Below, piece after piece: positions 35,400 through 41,770 of a stretch of DNA of 64,000 nt. A program made the translations under genes and the position numbers. The notes beneath the pieces were generated by a model. The model had not been told where the DNA came from. It ran no database searches and saw only the letters and a list, made by a program, of their open reading frames with translations. Source of the DNA: Sipunculus nudus (taxonomy: Eukaryota; Annelida; Sipuncula; Golfingiida; Sipunculidae); the NCBI GenBank assembly GCA_026874595.1, contig CM049308.1, positions 26,150,367 to 26,214,366 on the forward strand, written 5' to 3'. The first letter of the stretch is position 1. Every line of letters starts with the position of its first letter.

Positions 35400-35722
35400 T
35401 ATATGTATATCTTGTACAATAAAATGCAAATAAATAAATAGCTGTTGGTATACAGAATGTCACACATCTAGGCAGCTGAGACTCAGTGATATCAGTTAAA
35501 GCATTGTTGGCCATGTAGTGGGTGGAGTGTGGACTGTCTAGGCAGCCGACAGTGTTGACATTGTCGTCTGACTAGACAGTCCAGGGGTCTGGCACTCTGC
35601 AGCCAACATTGTCGGCTGCCTAGACACTTCCTATAGATATAACATCATCATAAGGAACATTTGGATTACTCAGATTTTGATAAAAAAAACTATAACTCAC
35701 ATGTTGCTGCTCTTGTTGCCAT
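2555..35722 (-). CDS. UNC79: UNC79 homologue, NALCN channel complex subunit (5' part; 21 coding exons)
   Basis: UNC79 is a very large cytoplasmic helical-repeat scaffold (about 2,600 residues in vertebrates). With UNC80 and a FAM155-type subunit it supports the NALCN sodium-leak channel that sets neuronal resting excitability. Twenty-one minus-strand exons join with matching phases to 2,601 nt (867 codons) without a stop. They follow remembered human UNC79 in order: start MATRAAT (human MSTKAEQ), PVPSGVDIANTLKYFSQTLL, LPYSIAISLATFP, HSQLLECLM, CGDKPPPLYIC, LLSRYGIWMLVKLC, PVEYARVGGHW, IKEGLNRLFCLIPY, PVQEQALSWLQ, SMLDIVVPL. Exons 8-10 carry clustered Cys/His (CQRENC, CVDCC, CATCH) that may bind zinc. 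The C-terminal two thirds lie beyond base 1. The vertebrate segment between human TLLS and VLRDAP is absent; exon 2 joins exon 3 directly in phase. Family identity is near certain; exons 20-21 rest on phase and splice sites more than on recalled similarity. Confidence 0.96.
3177..3282 (-). CDS. UNC79: UNC79 coding exon 20
   Basis: Acceptor GTCTTCCAG, donor GTATAT; phase 0 in, phase 1 out. Encodes VLQYICPKNKVKIPEKDIPR and EEVNATPRSMKEPK. Chosen by phase and open frame; I recall no firm vertebrate counterpart. A second possible acceptor (ACTTCAG) lies slightly upstream but does not fit the phase. Confidence 0.72.
3858..5015 (+). mobile_element. Dispersed element with internal 279-bp tandem repeats
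   Basis: About three 279-bp units at 4006-4820, marked by GTGCAAAAATGG at about 4141, 4421 and 4698. Each unit is two related halves of about 139 bp (GGTGGCGCCACC versus GGTGGCACCATC). Unique flanks start near AACTAGAATACGGGTAG and end near GCAGAACTTCGTTTTGGAGG. The layout recalls bivalve non-autonomous elements with a core tandem array (pearl type); family unproven. Confidence 0.65.
5130..5775 (-). repeat. UNC79: About 55-bp minisatellite spanning the exon 19 splice donor
   Basis: Nine or ten units of roughly 53-57 bp. On the minus strand the core is GTCAGTTTATTGTCAGAATT, then ATCAGATTTCTAGATGTATG, ending TGTGTCAAG. Exon 19 ends CTCTGTGTCAAG followed by GTCAGT. Copies between 5480 and 5757 are alike; those below 5480 are strongly diverged, so the array seems to grow at the exon side. 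Confidence 0.92.
5758..5949 (-). CDS. UNC79: UNC79 coding exon 19
   Basis: 64 codons in phase 0; acceptor CATCACAG, donor GTCAGT. Begins MEVQEEPPHMGLFSDTCRDV; ends ELVVCTVCEMASLWHELCVK. Directly continues the LDVLIKQ of exon 18. The end of this exon is also the seed of an intronic array. Confidence 0.93.
6440..7550 (-). repeat. UNC79: About 65-bp minisatellite spanning the exon 18 splice donor, with a 290-bp higher-order duplication
   Basis: About 17 imperfect copies of a roughly 65-bp unit follow exon 18. In the minus direction the unit starts GTGTCCTTGTTG, passes ACAAAATATTTTGTCATG and ends GATGTCCTCATCAAACAG. Exon 18 ends with nearly the same bases. About half of the copies keep AG-GT. 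The block about 6896-7189 is repeated almost unchanged at 7186-7479 (290-bp offset), a recent duplication. Confidence 0.95.
7521..7832 (-). CDS. UNC79: UNC79 coding exon 18
   Basis: 104 codons in phase 0; acceptor TTTTTCAG, donor GTGTCC. Begins ILSMLDIVVPLPLLLHMFTM, passes through a low-complexity Gly/Pro-rich linker (EDGPPPGSGPSG) and ends STCFLMMLDVLIKQ. The last 29 nt or so and the donor are repeated throughout the array 6440-7520. Confidence 0.95.
8844..9252 (-). repeat. UNC79: 31-bp minisatellite spanning the exon 17 splice donor
   Basis: Exact 31-bp period. On the minus strand each unit runs GTAATACTGTGTGTACATG then TCATGGCTACAG (or ..CTCCAG), and the next unit starts again with GTAATA. 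The first copy of TCATGGCTACAG is the coding end of exon 17. I count 13 donor-like sites including the true one at 9237; all keep AG-GTAA. Variation between units is a few bases. Confidence 0.97.
9238..9361 (-). CDS. UNC79: UNC79 coding exon 17
   Basis: Acceptor CATAACAG, donor GTAATA. Encodes KIFDTEMCSLPFNTERMFHF, then VSERFDNTPAPVQEQALSWL and Q; human KMFDIELCPLPFSMEEMFGF. Its last 12 nt (codons S-W-L-Q) and its donor are repeated twelve more times in the following intron. Confidence 0.97.
11205..11445 (+). mobile_element. tRNA-derived SINE, copy 2
   Basis: The head TGGTGGCATAATGGTTAG is a good pol III A box; the B box is lost. The body GCTCCCTGGGGAGC, ACAAGAATGAACAGGTCCGG and GATATCAGACCATAAA matches the copy at 1025-1365. 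Confidence 0.7.
12116..12415. mobile_element. MITE with about 27-30-bp terminal inverted repeats
   Basis: AAAAGGCATGGTTCTCAGGC near 12124 and its inverted form (GCCTGAGAACCATACCTTTT) near 12385-12404 bound about 300 bp of non-coding DNA. Confidence 0.8.
13746..13920. mobile_element. Degenerate DNA-transposon end (Tigger/pogo-like)
   Basis: GGAGGTGGTCGCTTAAGTGA and TTGAGGTGGTCATTAAACTA resemble the end at 50517-50586 and the general pogo/Tigger terminal style. No complete element is present. Confidence 0.4.
14666..14754 (-). CDS. UNC79: UNC79 coding exon 16
   Basis: Acceptor GTTTAG, donor GTAAGT. Encodes VWDYIMPYWLEAIRTEVPEE then QLPELKVLL; human VWECIMPEWLEAIRTEVPDN. Confidence 0.97.
14935..15325 (+). 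mobile_element. Dispersed repeat family R2, copy 1
   Basis: Shared landmarks with 50780-51090 (minus) and 52040-52256 (plus): GCCTCTGCCA start, CATAACTCATG, AACAGAATCTCATGAAA, and a GCATTC..GAATGC end. Non-coding, about 300-390 bp. Confidence 0.6.
16025..17440. mobile_element. Non-autonomous DNA transposon, about 1.4 kb, inside a UNC79 intron
   Basis: The left end TCTCCACTTAAAACCGCGG and right end GTGCGGTTTTAAGAGGAG are inverted copies around CTTAAAACCGC. The interior has more inverted GCGGTTT motifs and no transposase. Local GC is higher than in the surrounding intron. Confidence 0.6.
17552..17639 (-). CDS. UNC79: UNC79 coding exon 15
   Basis: Acceptor ACCCCAG, donor GTAAGT. Encodes DTLSNRTSQIKEGLNRLFCL and IPYDIVTFE; human TVTQLKEGLNRILCLIPY. 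Confidence 0.97.
18564..18667 (-). CDS. UNC79: UNC79 coding exon 14
   Basis: Acceptor ACTTCAG, donor GTAAGA. Encodes HISRWLKDVCKNHIAVVLSC then LLPHPVEYARVGGHW; human CLLPKPMEFARVGGYW. Confidence 0.97.
19203..19240 (-). CDS. UNC79: UNC79 coding exon 13 (38-nt micro-exon)
   Basis: Acceptor TTTGTAG, donor GTAAAC. Only DTIGNAIERLKSE; human DEVGSLVEKLKPQ. Its phase links exons 12 and 14 exactly. Confidence 0.92.
19650..20079 (+). mobile_element. Family R1 element, copy 2
   Basis: Same body as 438-885 (CAGACTGACACTCCAAAACC). A G run of roughly 25 bases at about 20043-20069 sits in its right end, where copy 1 has GCGGGGGAC. Confidence 0.7.
20238..20304 (-). CDS. UNC79: UNC79 coding exon 12
   Basis: Acceptor TTTACAG, donor GTAAGG. 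Encodes EVLGRLLAMLFQWFDSTAYL then PD; human LARLVAMVFQWFHSTAYM. Confidence 0.95.
20818..21004 (-). CDS. UNC79: UNC79 coding exon 11
   Basis: Acceptor TTTGAAG, donor GTGAGC. Begins SLLKEAQPLEEKRMVEMGDD, includes an acidic run (FDDDEAVIGDVNDD) and ends RKLLSRYGIWMLVKLCKIN. Matches human DQRLLSQFGIWFLVSLC. Confidence 0.96.
22031..22245 (-). CDS. UNC79: UNC79 coding exon 10 (Cys-rich)
   Basis: Acceptor TTTTAAG, donor GTATAT. Encodes NCTAAKNEAVMTCFSIECAS, then NRPIRFCATCHALKHGDEVG and ETQVYLVEAIIR. The spaced Cys/His match the human CFSAGCC and NRPVRYCKRCHSNHHSNEVG stretch and look like a metal-binding module; that role is inference. Confidence 0.96.
22317..22369. repeat. (TA)n microsatellite
   Basis: About 50 bp of near-perfect TA in the intron just upstream of exon 10. 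Confidence 0.95.
22780..22938 (-). CDS. UNC79: UNC79 coding exon 9
   Basis: 53 codons in phase 0; acceptor TGTAG, weak donor GTCAAT. Encodes MCLDPATAIECGDKPPPLYI, then CVDCCDQLRREHAEYMVDIL and LICEHK. Matches human MCIDPSLSVALGDKPPPLYL. Confidence 0.96.
23072..23512 (+). mobile_element. Family R1 element, copy 3
   Basis: Most diverged of the three copies; keeps CTCCAAAACTAATCC, CAATCACTGACCCAAAG and GATGGATGGCCAGACAGAGG. Confidence 0.65.
24400..24464 (-). CDS. UNC79: UNC79 coding exon 8
   Basis: Acceptor TATGTAG, donor GTATTG. Completes the alanine of YTAWHPITCQ and runs to RENCPNSGSTRAVK. Contains the first Cys pair of a possible zinc site. Confidence 0.94.
26098..26227 (-). CDS. UNC79: UNC79 coding exon 7
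   Basis: Acceptor TGACAG, donor GTATAT. Encodes DLLCVIAHGPPACRSPAVLH, then LFHYWPHLNP, matching human DLLYVIAYGPSQVKPPAVQM and LFHYWPNLKP. Confidence 0.96.
26572..26627 (-). CDS. UNC79: UNC79 coding exon 6
   Basis: Short 56-nt exon; acceptor TTGCAG, donor GTAAGC. Encodes EYHSQLLECLMSMKKNICK (human VYHCQLLECLMKYKQEVWK), ending in phase 0. Confidence 0.94.
27343..27423 (-). CDS. UNC79: UNC79 coding exon 5
   Basis: Acceptor TTCAG, donor GTAAGT; phase 1 in and out. Encodes YSGLSTYASSSTSSILMMVL then QYVENG, matching human LSASSMLMIAMQYTSN. Confidence 0.92.
28350..28520 (-). CDS. UNC79: UNC79 coding exon 4
   Basis: Acceptor TTTTCAG, donor GTAAGT. Contains NVLGCLVPFLEYDLLDSLPY and SIAISLATFPAALHGEIIDL. 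The pattern of paired helices suits a HEAT/ARM-like repeat. Confidence 0.96.
28942..29102 (-). CDS. UNC79: UNC79 coding exon 3
   Basis: Acceptor TTTAACAG, donor GTGAGG. Completes a serine split with exon 2, then VLKDVPAIPAESYGPRQRDS and a stretch ending VPMVQHGQI. It aligns with human SVLRDAPSERGPQSRD and LLQHGQ. Confidence 0.95.
29566..31953 (+). mobile_element. 2.4-kb dispersed element carrying a 145-bp satellite array
   Basis: Begins AACTAGATGTGGTCGGACAA and ends near GGCACGGCTTGTCAAGCGGG. The left 0.8 kb is unique and GC-richer than the intron; the centre is the 145-bp array; the right end has GACGGAAGGACAG steps. No protein. It lies between UNC79 exons 3 and 2. Confidence 0.65.
30400..31855 (+). 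repeat. 145-bp tandem repeat, 10 copies
   Basis: The marker GGAATTCC/GGAATTCT falls at 30586, 30731, 30876, 31021, 31166, 31311, 31456, 31601 and 31746, exactly 145 bp apart; a first copy is at 30442. Shared text includes GAATTTGGGAAAGCTGCAG and GGTCTGGAGCCCTCATAG. Copies differ by a few percent. Confidence 0.97.
32225..32345 (-). CDS. UNC79: UNC79 coding exon 2
   Basis: Acceptor TTGCAG, donor GTATGA-like (GTAT); enters in phase 1, leaves in phase 2. Encodes TAKIRNLKDYHYRMINNASP then VPSGVDIANTLKYFSQTLL, one of the most conserved stretches of the family. Confidence 0.96.
33234..34290. mobile_element. Non-autonomous pogo/Tigger-like transposon, 1,057 bp, TA target duplication
   Basis: The left end CAGTCAAGCCCGCTTACTGT and the inverted right end CAGTCAAGCCCACTTTGTGT are flanked by TA on both sides. 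CAGT termini and a TA duplication fit Tc1/mariner, pogo/Tigger branch. No transposase frame. It lies in UNC79 intron 1. Confidence 0.8.
35345..35398. repeat. (TA)n microsatellite
   Basis: About 54 bp of TA, flanked by inverted TATAGCATATA / TATATGCTATA sequences, in UNC79 intron 1. Confidence 0.95.
35531..35626. repeat. Imperfect 52-nt hairpin with a third complementary arm
   Basis: GGACTGTCTAG at 35531 pairs with CTAGACAGTCC at 35572-35582, and the inner CAGCCGACA with TGTCGTCTG. CAACATTGTCGGCTGCCTAG at 35604-35623 can also pair with the left arm. It lies about 80 nt inside intron 1 of UNC79. Confidence 0.8.
35701..35722 (-). CDS. UNC79: UNC79 coding exon 1 (start codon)
   Basis: The ATG at 35722-35720 opens MATRAAT plus one base (phase 1), followed by a strong donor GTGAGT. 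Joined to exon 2 it reads on into FTAKIRNLKDYHYR, matching the human N terminus. A CTTTCAG just upstream (exon edge 35734) looks like an acceptor, so a separate upstream non-coding exon is likely; I could not locate it. Confidence 0.88.
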
Positions 35723-36064
35723 ATTTTTCTAGTGCTGAAAGAAGATATAACAATGTCAAAGAATGTAAACCATAAAAATAATTTAATTGTGATCCAGTAC
35801 ATTCGTAAAAAATTGTACAAATCTATGTGAAAAGCATGGATTACAGCAAAAAAAATTGTTTAATGCTTAAACACTCATGGTTTTATTAATACACAAATAA
35901 ATCACAATTACTGCATACACATAATAAGAAACAGCGGCAGAACTATAGAAACCGGGCTTCAGCCTACCGCCGGTACAACGGGTGTCGCATAATAAATTGT
36001 TTCCTGGAAAAGGCCGATACATATCATTTTCCTCAGAATTCCCGTATTTAATTTTGCTCATAGC

Positions 36065-36165
36065 TGGAGTTTATTATATTAGAGGAGGAGGGGTCCGGGG
36101 AACCTGGGTTCCCCGTCTGAACGGGGGTGTGGGGGCGGAGCCCCCACCTAAAGCTTAAATTTCCT
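36065..36165. repeat. GC-rich double hairpin
   Basis: GGGGAACCTGGGTTCCCC and GGGGGCGGAGCCCCC are two adjacent self-complementary tracts in otherwise AT-rich DNA. Such islands are common in inverted-repeat elements of marine invertebrates. Confidence 0.6.
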
Positions 36166-36255
36166 GTTAAAATAGTAAATGGTTTCCCATTTTCGACATA
36201 TAGGCCTCTACAATCGCAGGTATAAATCATCAAAACTTGCTCCTGCTGGTATCTC

Positions 36256-36440
36256 GTCTTCACGGCTCACTTAGTAGTGTGTAGGGCTCCTAGTCTACAG
36301 ATCGTAGGTTCGATTCCGAATTCAGGCGACTTCTGATGCTAAGTAGTTGTTTATGTTAGAAGAGTTGAGTGTAGGGACATCTACAGGGAAAAGTAGGAGT
36401 TAAAATAGGGAATGAGAGGAGACAATTTTATTTATACGCT
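36256..36440 (+). mobile_element. tRNA-derived SINE head or tRNA pseudogene
   Basis: GGTTCGATTCC near 36307 is a perfect pol III B box, with an A-box-like GGCTCACTTAGTAGTG about 45 nt upstream. Acceptor and anticodon stems do not fold well, so this is not a working tRNA. Confidence 0.5.
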
Positions 36441-36554
36441 TCTCAATAGAAGCGAAGCCCGCGTTCTATAGTGGCTCCGAAACAGCTTATGAACTCACTT
36501 CATGGTGACTGAGCCATGTAACGATATTGAACTGAATGAGGGGAACGGGCATGT

Positions 36555-36905
36555 TTCTGTTTAAAATGCCTAGAATCTGTGGACAGCTAGAAAATCTGCA
36601 AAGAATTCATGGAGAATTTGCGGAGAGTTTTTATATACAATGCCATCAGATACTTTTAAATACACATTAAAATCAAATTGTTTGCACTTAAAATGCTTAA
36701 TTATGTACATATTATTTATTATTTTGGTCATTTAAAAGTATATTACTCTTAACATATTTGCAAATATGTTAAGAGTAATATAGTTGCAGATTTCAAGTGA
36801 TTTTAATGTGTATTTAAAAGTATCATTGCATATAAAAAAAATTCCCCAAATTCTCCATGAATTCTCCAGCTCTCCGTGGATTCTCTGCGTTTTAGACAGA
36901 CCGTG
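36555..36905. mobile_element. Fold-back element with a perfect 44-bp palindromic centre
   Basis: The arms share GAATTCATGGAGAATTTG and ACTTTTAAATACACATTAAA in inverted orientation. The centre, 36739-36782, is an exact palindrome around AACATATTTGCAAATATGTT. The whole about 350 bp can fold into one long imperfect hairpin. Confidence 0.85.
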
Positions 36906-37957
36906 TGGGCGTGGCATTTCAGTTCTGACGATATCAATTTCTGAAAGGCTGAAATGCAAAATCCTCCTCTGGCATTTATCAAATAAATTTCTTAGTTTTG
37001 ACATATATTCTTAATAATGATACTAAAAATGTCGCTTAAAAATATGAAAATATAAATGTCACTTTTTCTTTTTAAATTTTGTTGATCATGTTAAAACAGA
37101 TTTGTGTGAAATTCAAGAAAAATATATAACACTTTTAGTATCAATGTAAAATATGAGAGTTTCAAGCGTAAAACAATTCATTCCCAGCATCTTGGGCCTC
37201 TTTTTGTTTCTTAAGTAAATGCTATGATAACAAAATCTATGGCAAGTAGTATGTGGCCTTGGCCAGTTTGTCTTCAGGCTTCATAATCCATCCGAGCTGA
37301 TCTGTCGTATTTGGATTCAGAGGCAAGAAACCCGTAAAAATAATGACACAGACACACCACTATTTTACAGCATGTGTTATGGAGATAAGATACAAAGATA
37401 TACAGTATACCTGTTACAAGGATGTAGCTCTAATGTGAGAAAATATGTTGTTAAACATCATTCCAAGATTTTCCTAGAAGTCCTTCATCCCAGCATCTTG
37501 AATATATTGATAGGGATCATACAATAATATATTTCTAGATAGCGAGGACTGTGAAACACGAACACGTTGTTATCAACAGGAAAAAAATCCGTTATTTTAT
37601 TTGAATAAACTGTGTTCTTTCAATACTAACTATTCTTCTCTGATGTAAGAAATACCCTAAGATTATTTTTGTCCCGCTAATAGCCAAGTTTGCGACATCA
37701 TCACAATGCAATACTCCAACTGATCCCTTCAGGAAACGGTGAAATAGATCGCCTTTAAAAGGGTATTTCGCTGATCAGCTCAATGTGCTCTCTCCCAATG
37801 CTGTGGGATGTGAGCCTCGGAGACTCTGGACGCCTATGCCGCATATTATATGCCATGTACTTGTAACTATAATTATGCAGTTATGCGATACCATTGACGA
37901 CAAACATCTGTTAGCGGAGATCAACAATGGTTTTGTGTTATTATTATTAATATTATT

Positions 37958-38069
<112 letters not shown>

Positions 38070-38628
38070 TTTATTAGGTTATCATACACATGTGAAACAT
38101 ATATAAAAAATTACAGAGGATAACACATAAACGTAATATAAAAACACTTATTTCAATGTGGTCCTCGAGAGAACAAACATATTACGGCAGCACACATAAC
38201 AAATAATGACTAGATTAACAGTTACTAAAAATATACAAGCTTACATTAAACATCTGCACTAATTTAAAGTTTCTTAAGAGTTAATAAAAATTAAAATGAG
38301 TTGATTAAAGAAATATTATCTAAAACAGTTACCTAAAAATCCTAATAGGCAAAATATATACCCTGCTATTTGTAATTATATACTACAATATAAGAAACCA
38401 GTGGCCTGTACATCTAATTAAATGAATGTATACATTGATTCAATGACCAAATTGAATATAAATACTGTTTTCTTCTTATTTCAGTTTGTTCCATAAAATA
38501 ATGTCAACTTTTTTTAACATATTTGCTTTCACACTGTTTGACTGAAAGTGGAAGACTGTTCCATAGACAAACACCTTTAAAATGAAATGAGATTTTACCA
38601 AATCATTTGACCCTGGGTATTGAACATG

Positions 38629-38648
38629 ACACACACACATACACACCA

Positions 38649-38703
<55 letters not shown>

Positions 38704-38704
38704 A

Positions 38705-38735
<31 letters not shown>
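38629..38735. repeat. (CA)n(TA)n(ATA)n compound microsatellite
   Basis: ACACAC run, short TA run, then an AAT-type trinucleotide run. It directly precedes the LINE fragment. Confidence 0.95.
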
Positions 38736-39520
38736 GGCCAGATTGTAGAAAAGTAAGAGAATAAAAATATCTGGGTATTATAATTGATGACAAATACACT
38801 TTTGACACTAATTTGGCAAACATTAACAAAAAAAAGGCTAATATAAGACTATTCTTCTTGAGAAAACAAAACATAATAAAATTGGACTAAAAAATAAGGG
38901 AACTTTTCTACATGTCAGTTATACAGTCTGTAATTACATTTTGTGTTGCAGTCTGGTTTGGAAATTGCTGTGTCCAGTCAAAAAATAAGCTTGAAGGAAT
39001 TGTGTCTTTTAGTAAAAAGCTGGGACTAGGGAATGTAAAATTGTTGTATGAGCTCTATTGTCGCACTGTCACACAGAAAGCTAAGGCTATCATGGCCAAT
39101 CCCTCTCATGCGCTTGTAAACAGGCTTATTCAACAACTAAAAGTGGGATAAAAGGCTTAGATTCATATGGCGTCGAACACCAAGATACAAGAAGACATTC
39201 GGACCTGCTAGCATCAGAATGCTGAACGATGTGAAAACTACAGTGATATAATATGAAATATTCATTTATCCACTTATTCATTAATGTATTTATTTTAGGT
39301 GGAGGGTAGATCCTCTGTGTATGCTAAGTCTATGATTTGCATTTACTTATGTTTGCTTATGTATACATATATATTTCATTTGTTATTATTATAGTTACAT
39401 GTACAATTAATACCTGTGCTGTGCTTTCTACCTGTGCAGTAAATGCTAGCAATCAAAATTTCTTGTCTGCATGACTAATAAAGGCTGATCTTATCTTATC
39501 TTATCTTATATATAACTTGA
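38736..39520 (+). mobile_element. LINE 3' end (Rex1/CR1-like reverse transcriptase tail), degenerate
   Basis: Translation in shifting frames gives KYLGIIIDDKYTFDTNLANI near 38770 and FGPASIRMLNDVKTT near 39210, the usual end of the non-LTR reverse transcriptase C-terminal region (..YLG..ID..L.., ..F...SIR.LN). It closes with AATAAAGGCTG and four TTATC pentamers, a simple-repeat tail typical of CR1/Rex-type LINEs. The 5' end is missing and the frame is broken in several places. Confidence 0.75.
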
Positions 39521-39584
39521 TAATACACTTCACTTAAAATGCCGTAAAATATGTGAAAATATATTTGCGGAATAATGATGTTAG

Positions 39585-40455
39585 GTCCGCTATATAATGG
39601 AGGTCTATATATGAATTTTTGTTAATGCAAGCGAAAAAGTTTGTAAAAGATCTGAAAAATTTTGTTCAAAGAGAACTTGGTGGAAACTACTTGTGTGTCA
39701 AACATTTGAGGGACATACACAATACTTCCAAAGTTATCGCATCACAAAAATGCGAAGACAAAGTTTAATTCGGCTGATTTGCACTTGAAAATAATTGCTA
39801 ATTTTACAAGTTTTCAAAGTCCACTGAGAACTTAGTCGGAACATTTTGTCTATGAAATTTGAGGTTTAAATGTTCAAAATTTAATAATGGTATGGTTCAC
39901 GAAAAAAATATATTTTGGCTGGATAAAAAATACAATTTGCGCAACCAGTCTTGCAATAGATGAAACTGTCCATGATCAATAAGACAAGCAAGAATCATGG
40001 CAATCAATGCATTGATGATTGAGTTACTTGATTTTTTACAATTTTTTTTTTAATTCTGCGGAGGAAAGACGAATATTCGTTAAATTTCATTGACATGCAC
40101 CGAGAGAGCCAAAGTTAATAGTGGAAACCACATGAAGTTGTTCAATGATAATCTGGTCCCGGACAGTAGGACACTTTATCAAAGAAATGATTATGTTTAT
40201 ATACCCATAATATAGTAAAGAAATATACAGAAGTATTTGGTATTTTTGGGAGCCACATCAAAAAGGATGAGTGACCTCAAAGCCCTGACATTATTATTTG
40301 GGATTCGCTAAAGGTAACGGTGTATTGTACAAGTAGGAAAAAATTTAACGAACATGAGTTAAACGATAGGACAGATGTAATTTTGAACAATTTGCATGTA
40401 TAAACAGCGTGTATAATATATAGACCACCTTCTTTTGACCACAATTACCTATATA
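39585..40455. mobile_element. Possible inverted-repeat element
   Basis: GGAGGTCTATATATGA near 39599 and an inverted GGTGGTCTATATATTA near 40430 might be terminal repeats of an about 870-bp element. Weak. Confidence 0.3.
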
Positions 40456-41514
40456 GAGCCCCGATTTCTCGGTTTTATAATTATTTATTTTCCGTTAAAT
40501 TTAATAAAATAAAAATTCTGGAATTTTCCGTTTTATCTTTATATTTTATGTAATATAATTGCTACATACTTTTAAGAGTTATATATTTTAAATCAGGATA
40601 ATAAAATGGATTATGCGTTCAATAAGCTGTTATTATAGCTTAAATAACAGTAAATAACGGTGTTAAATAGCAGTATTCAAATACTGCCACCATTGATGCC
40701 AAAGAAACTTATGTATATTTAAAATAATACTTGGTCCGTCGCATAAATGCTTTTTCGTCAGGCCCCGCGCAAGCAAGTAATCCAACGCGTGTGTTACTGA
40801 ATCGGCAAGACATTTGGTTTTCATCTGTAAACAAATCAGTAATAAAGGACCTGCTCTGTCTGCTTTTTACCGTCGATCGTTTCAAACATTTGAAACAAGT
40901 ATGGTAATATTATATTCAAAGGTATTTGCCTCAGAGACACTATGACATGCGGTAAGATCGGGCTTTCCCGCTTGAAGATTTTGACCTGTTCGTTTCTTTA
41001 ATTTTTTTTATGCGAGACCACGACTTGAAATCTCACACCCAAAAAATTTTCACATCGTTGGTCAGTGATCATGTTTTTTAACCTTTGAAAACGTTTGGTT
41101 ATTGGACCGAAAAAGTGAATCTTGAATAATTCTGATTTGGTTCGGCTGATTACCACCACACGGCGAAACCGCACCATTGTATGTCACATAATGGCGGTAT
41201 CAGCGTTTCTGGCATGTTCGTTAATAATCGTAACATCAAAGCTTGGTGCTTTCTGTAACGGTTGTGAGCCGAAATTGGCAGACCTTGCTTGTGATTTAGA
41301 TGGCTGGAGCAGTTTGAAAGATTTTATTTTTACCAGATACTGCCTGAGAATTTTTTATTTGCAGTTTAATTCTGCTCTTAATCCGATTTTCCGCCGTCTA
41401 CCTTGCAGTTAATATGATTCCGTTTTTGAACCCAATTTTGTTTTTCCGTCCGTTTTTCCATTAAAACGGAAAACCCTGGGCTCTGCCTATAAAAATAATA
41501 TCGAACTAACTATG

Positions 41515-41770
41515 TCGGAACATCGCCACACCGTCATCCTAGGGGATATTAATAAAGACTACTCTGCTCAGGATACACTCTTGAAATCTGGGCTACTAAA
41601 TGTTGAATCCCCGTTAAACCTCCATCAGCTAATCTCCTATCCTACACGTGTAACCCCACATCATCTACTTTGATCGATCTTATTTTTACTAACTGCCAAA
41701 CAAAACACTCCATATCTGGTGTTATTCCTTGGTCTCTTGGTTTATACCATATCATACACACCTTAATCAC
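41515..41770 (+). mobile_element. LINE endonuclease fragment, degenerate
   Basis: Reads VILGDINKDYS (canonical GDFN catalytic motif), LHQLISYPTRVTP and, in a shifted frame, SSTLIDLIFTNC then SGVIPWSLG. This is the APE-type endonuclease pattern of CR1-like LINEs (Q.I..PTR.T..STLIDLI.TN). At least one frameshift; nothing of the reverse transcriptase is adjacent. Confidence 0.75.

Noticed and set aside
36256-36330. Functional tRNA gene
   Set aside because: Good B box, but stems do not pair and the sequence runs on like a SINE.
38476-38874. Open frame rich in Val-Cys repeats
   Set aside because: Translation of the CA microsatellite plus AT-rich flanks; no splice or family support.
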